In this document: positions 61,701 through 64,000 of the stretch, in pieces
Numbering within the stretch: position 1 is the stretch's first letter
Layout of the letters: each line of letters opens with the position of its first letter
NCBI GenBank assembly: GCA_900660155.1
Contig: CABFPE010000196.1
Span: forward strand, 644,885-708,884
Length of the DNA stretch: 64,000 nucleotides
Direction of reading: 5' to 3'
DNA from: Hofstenia miamia
Lineage: Eukaryota; Xenacoelomorpha; Acoela; Hofsteniidae
Position numbers and translations under genes: made by a program
The notes under the pieces: generated by a model
Seen by the model: only the letters and a program-made list of their open reading frames with translations
The model's database searches: none
Told to the model about the DNA's origin: nothing

Positions 61701-62995
61701 GTCTTCAAGTATGCCAATGTCACAAGCGATTTTAGAATAATGGCAAACACCATATGAAGCTATTTCCAAATCAATAGAATTTGATTTGATGTCACTACAA
61801 CGTTAGTATCAAACAAGTTCTCTTAGATATGCATGCAAGCAAGTTAACACCTGCTGCGTCAATGTTCATGCATAATAATTCGTTCAACTGTTATTCACAA
61901 GTTTTAGCAATCGTGGACTGCAAAGGTTGCAGTATTGCATGAGATAATGCATACCAGAAACAGCTCAGTGGTATGGATTTCTTAAACTAGAAATGACGTG
62001 GAACAGCAAACTTTGCAGAAGCTAGGCTACACTCGGTTGATCAATCTCGGAGGTAAAGGCTGCTTCCCAATTTAGCAAATTGCTTTTCATCTGCATTCCT
62101 TCAAATTTTTATTGTGTATAAATGTTATATTATTAGATTCCTAATTACTTGAATTAGACGCATCTGAGAAATATATTGCAGGAGACATAGCTGCAAATAT
62201 TGAAGAATGATTTAAACAGTGTTTGTGAAACAGAGAGAAGTCATGAAGAAGTAGTAACACCTTAGAAATTTTAGGCACGGCTAAAAAGCACCAGTGAACG
62301 ATGTGTTGGAAAATATAATCAACATTCTTAAAAGCCTTGCAGATTAGTAACTGTTGAGAGAAATTGCATAACTATGTCACAAAGAATAGAAGTTAGTAAT
62401 CAATGGGTATGCGAAGTTTCAAAAGATCACCAAATCGGAACTTTAATGATCAATAATCATTGTTGTGAAACTTCAGTTTGATTTTATTCAGGATATTGAT
62501 GTGTTGCTTAGACTGTACGTTTATTGAATTCTAACGATTTTTATTGTTTTACATAACTCTACAAATTTAGAGATACATACATGTATATACTTTTTTTAAT
62601 GAAGCATAGCATTTTATTGCAGACATTTTTGGGACAATATTGAAATTTTGTTTTTTCTCTCTTGTAGATAAATTTTTAAAAAAATATAAATTTGAATTTT
62701 CAAACATTTTTGTTTTTGCGCAACTAGTTACTTGCAAAGCATTACTTTGCAATCTAAAATTTAAAAAACAAATAGGACACAAAATATACAATTGGAATAT
62801 TGTTATACAATTTCACATTTAGGCAATATTCATTGTAAATCAGGAGTAGTCATGGGAGTACTGAGGCAGCTATGGAGAGGATACACATCAACTAAATGGG
62901 AATCTCACGGCGACATGAGACAAAATGGTGGAGAACTTATATTTAATTCTGGTATTAGATTTATTATTATCTCCCACGTTAAAAAATTTAATTGA
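55981..62995 (+). CDS. PRXL2C: PRXL2C/AAED1-like thioredoxin-fold (AhpC/TSA-type) protein
   Basis: Five exons: 55981-56163, 57175-57211, 60629-60714, 60758-60860 and 62823-62995, with canonical borders and phases 0, 1, 0, 1, giving about 193 residues. It follows the PRXL2C (AAED1) family in order: a variable N-terminus, LPVYNSHGEVIPIEHTY, KTILIFIRHFLCF, DLAKIPDSYLEEAGVKIVVI, EFRKYTGFRHEIYTDPEREI, a region matching SxxSLWRA (VMGVLRQLWRGY), and QNGGELIFNSG. The family resembles peroxiredoxins, but its enzymatic role is not settled. Two oddities: the usual C-x2-C after HFL reads CFAA, so the second cysteine is absent, and the C-terminus (GIRFIIISHVKKFN, stop) is shorter than the vertebrate form of about 226 residues. 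A donor-like GTATTAG at 62952 would allow a further exon outside the window, but an AATAAA at 63028 supports ending here. Intron 3 is only 43 bp; intron 2 is 3.4 kb. Confidence 0.85.
57212..60628. other. Intron 2 of the PRXL2C-like gene
   Basis: Contains a Penelope-like fragment (58880-59230, minus strand), a long (TA)n run (58666-58709), a GGGTTA-type telomere-like tract (59352-59381) and unclassified sequence. Open frames at 58364-58848, 59707-59925 and 60048-60248 have no family resemblance. Confidence 0.6.
58880..59230 (-). mobile_element. Penelope-like GIY-YIG endonuclease fragment, copy 1
   Basis: Minus strand: LVSSVVYNYKCDDCEKSYFG (about 59150-59090), then ETKRRLVSRRKEHINGYLRS and, further on, HEHQAKEKNFYIQL. 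This is the pattern of a GIY-YIG nuclease as carried at the C-terminus of Penelope-like elements: V-Y-x-Y-x-C-x2-C before the Y-F-G-E-T core, then R..EH. Reading is open down to the stop at 58870, but the RT is absent. Confidence 0.6.
60861..62822. other. Intron 4 of the PRXL2C-like gene
   Basis: No exon or element recognised. It contains an imperfect local duplication (about 60975-61020 against 61020-61065: TTCTAGGTTAATTATGAAAAGTTTTGTAAAA-type words) and a (TA)n run near 61486-61502. Confidence 0.5.
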
Positions 62996-63027
62996 AAATT
63001 AATTAATTGTATATACTTGGATATATA

Positions 63028-63033
63028 AATAAA
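63028..63033 (+). terminator. AATAAA polyadenylation signal of the PRXL2C-like gene
   Basis: AATAAA 33 bp after the stop codon, followed by AT/T-rich sequence. Position suits cleavage near 63050. Confidence 0.5.
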
Positions 63034-63171
63034 GAATAAGCTGTTTAATTAAAATGTTTTTTACTGGTGTCTCAAATATATTTTGACTTGAATTTTATGC
63101 GCTTTTTAAAAAATTTGATGAGTTTTATTTTTTGATTCTACAATGCAAAAAATATACATATGTACACACAC

Positions 63172-63173
<2 letters not shown>

Positions 63174-63215
<42 letters not shown>
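63174..63215. repeat. (TA)n microsatellite
   Basis: About 21 TA units preceded by a short (CA)n run. Similar runs occur at 14419-14447, 21930-21947, 34500-34525, 56238-56258, 58666-58709 and 63665-63737. Confidence 0.9.
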
Positions 63216-63218
<3 letters not shown>

Positions 63219-63299
63219 TTGCCAGTTTCAATTCATTAAATTATCTTCAGATACAAATGTTGTGGGAATTTTAAATTTACAATCAACTAAATTTAATGT

Positions 63300-63640
63300 T
63301 TAAAGATATTTATTGCATGCCCTAAAATAAATGTAATAAAGAATTACTGCTTTTTTGAATGAGTCAACAATTTTGATTTTTCGGCGGTTTGATCGTTGTG
63401 GCTTGGTATTAGGTGTTCCCGTAATTATATTAAAATCTTCTGTTCTTGGTTGGTGTATATGTATATTGATTTCTAATCTTAGGTGCCCCGAGACGTGTTC
63501 ATTTATTCTTTTCATAAAATTTTGCTTAGTTTCTCCGATATAAGAATATTCAAATTCTTCACAATCATGTTTATACATAATGGAAGAAACTAAGCTTTTT
63601 TGGATGGCATCTTAATATTGGATTTATCACTGATTTTTAT
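63300..63640 (-). mobile_element. Penelope-like GIY-YIG endonuclease fragment, copy 2
   Basis: Minus strand: KSLVSSIMYKHDCEEFEYSY then IGETKQNFMKRINEHVSGHL and FNIITGTPNTKPQRSNRRKI. Y-I-G-E-T with R..EH is the GIY-YIG core; the first cysteine of the C-x2-C pair remains and the second is changed (DCEEFEYS). Same orientation and family as 58880-59230 but clearly diverged. No RT is found next to it. Confidence 0.65.
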
Positions 63641-63664
63641 CAAGCTTCCAATAAACAGGCATCA

Positions 63665-63737
63665 TACATATATATATATATATATACATATATATACATA
63701 TATATATATATAACGTATATATATATATATATATATT
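63665..63737. repeat. (TA)n / (CATATA)n microsatellite
   Basis: Alternating TA with interspersed CA and one CG (AACGTATA near 63712). The window ends shortly after in a run of nine Cs (63992-64000). Confidence 0.85.
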
Positions 63738-64000
63738 AGGGGTATTCCAAAATTTATTTTTTTGAACTTTAGTGTGGGATGGTGGACAAATGGCATAAAA
63801 ATAATTTTCATAACATTTTAACGGTATATTAAATGACGTCATGCCCTTTCTTTATTTAAGTTTTACATACATAAGCAGGTTAAATAAGCCGTATAAAATG
63901 CTTATGTCATTGTTACGATAAATATACAATTTAATTACTAGGTTGCTTTAATATTCTTATTTGTTAACTAAACATTGAGGACCGCTCTTAACCCCCCCCC

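Noticed and set aside
1-64000. CRISPR arrays, operons, ribosome binding sites, tRNA or rRNA genes
   Set aside because: The window is animal-like nuclear DNA with introns; no evenly spaced repeat array, cloverleaf or rRNA segment was seen.

Overview
This window is AT-rich DNA (runs of TA, long introns, dense repeats) from a eukaryote, most likely an invertebrate animal. The evidence is spliced genes with GT/AG introns, a PRXL2C/AAED1-type thioredoxin-fold gene, a THAP zinc-finger sequence, and many decayed animal-type transposons (non-LTR retrotransposons, Penelope-like GIY-YIG, hAT, pogo and mariner relatives). I cannot name the species. Three N gaps (14087-14418, 29467-29799, 40250-41249) and two single Ns (25363, 26424) mark a draft assembly.

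Layout. 1-4.6 kb: no recognisable gene; one MITE-like element. 4.6-7.2 kb: a decayed non-LTR retrotransposon. 7.8-13.6 kb, minus strand: an unrecognised multi-exon gene, partly coiled-coil; its first three exons join exactly in frame (187 codons). 14.4-20.4 kb: a transposon graveyard with two RT relics, a hAT-like relic, an esterase-like ORF1, an ORF2 C-terminus, and a pogo-like DNA element with terminal inverted repeats and a TA target.

21.8-52.1 kb: three large tandem units (about 21764-33383, 34342-40249+, 41250-52103), the centre of interest. Each carries two related first coding exons, here called type A and type B, that encode the N-terminal half of a ubiquitin fold. Type B joins in phase to three further exons, giving a protein of about 185 residues with two ubiquitin-like domains and no C-terminal Gly-Gly. 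Type A has the same donor and phase but no convincing exon 2 of its own, so it may be an alternative first exon. Each complete unit also carries a THAP-domain sequence with a frameshift. Parts of the units look identical, so they are either very recent duplications or partly assembly artefacts. The stretch 25237-26550 is almost certainly an artefact.

52.1-55.9 kb: hAT transposase relic, a textbook hAT MITE with an 8-bp target duplication, and an RT relic. 55.98-63.0 kb, plus strand: a five-exon PRXL2C-like gene whose active site keeps only the first cysteine of the usual CxxC, with a Penelope-like fragment in intron 2. A second Penelope-like fragment lies at 63.3-63.6 kb, followed by TA repeats and the window end.
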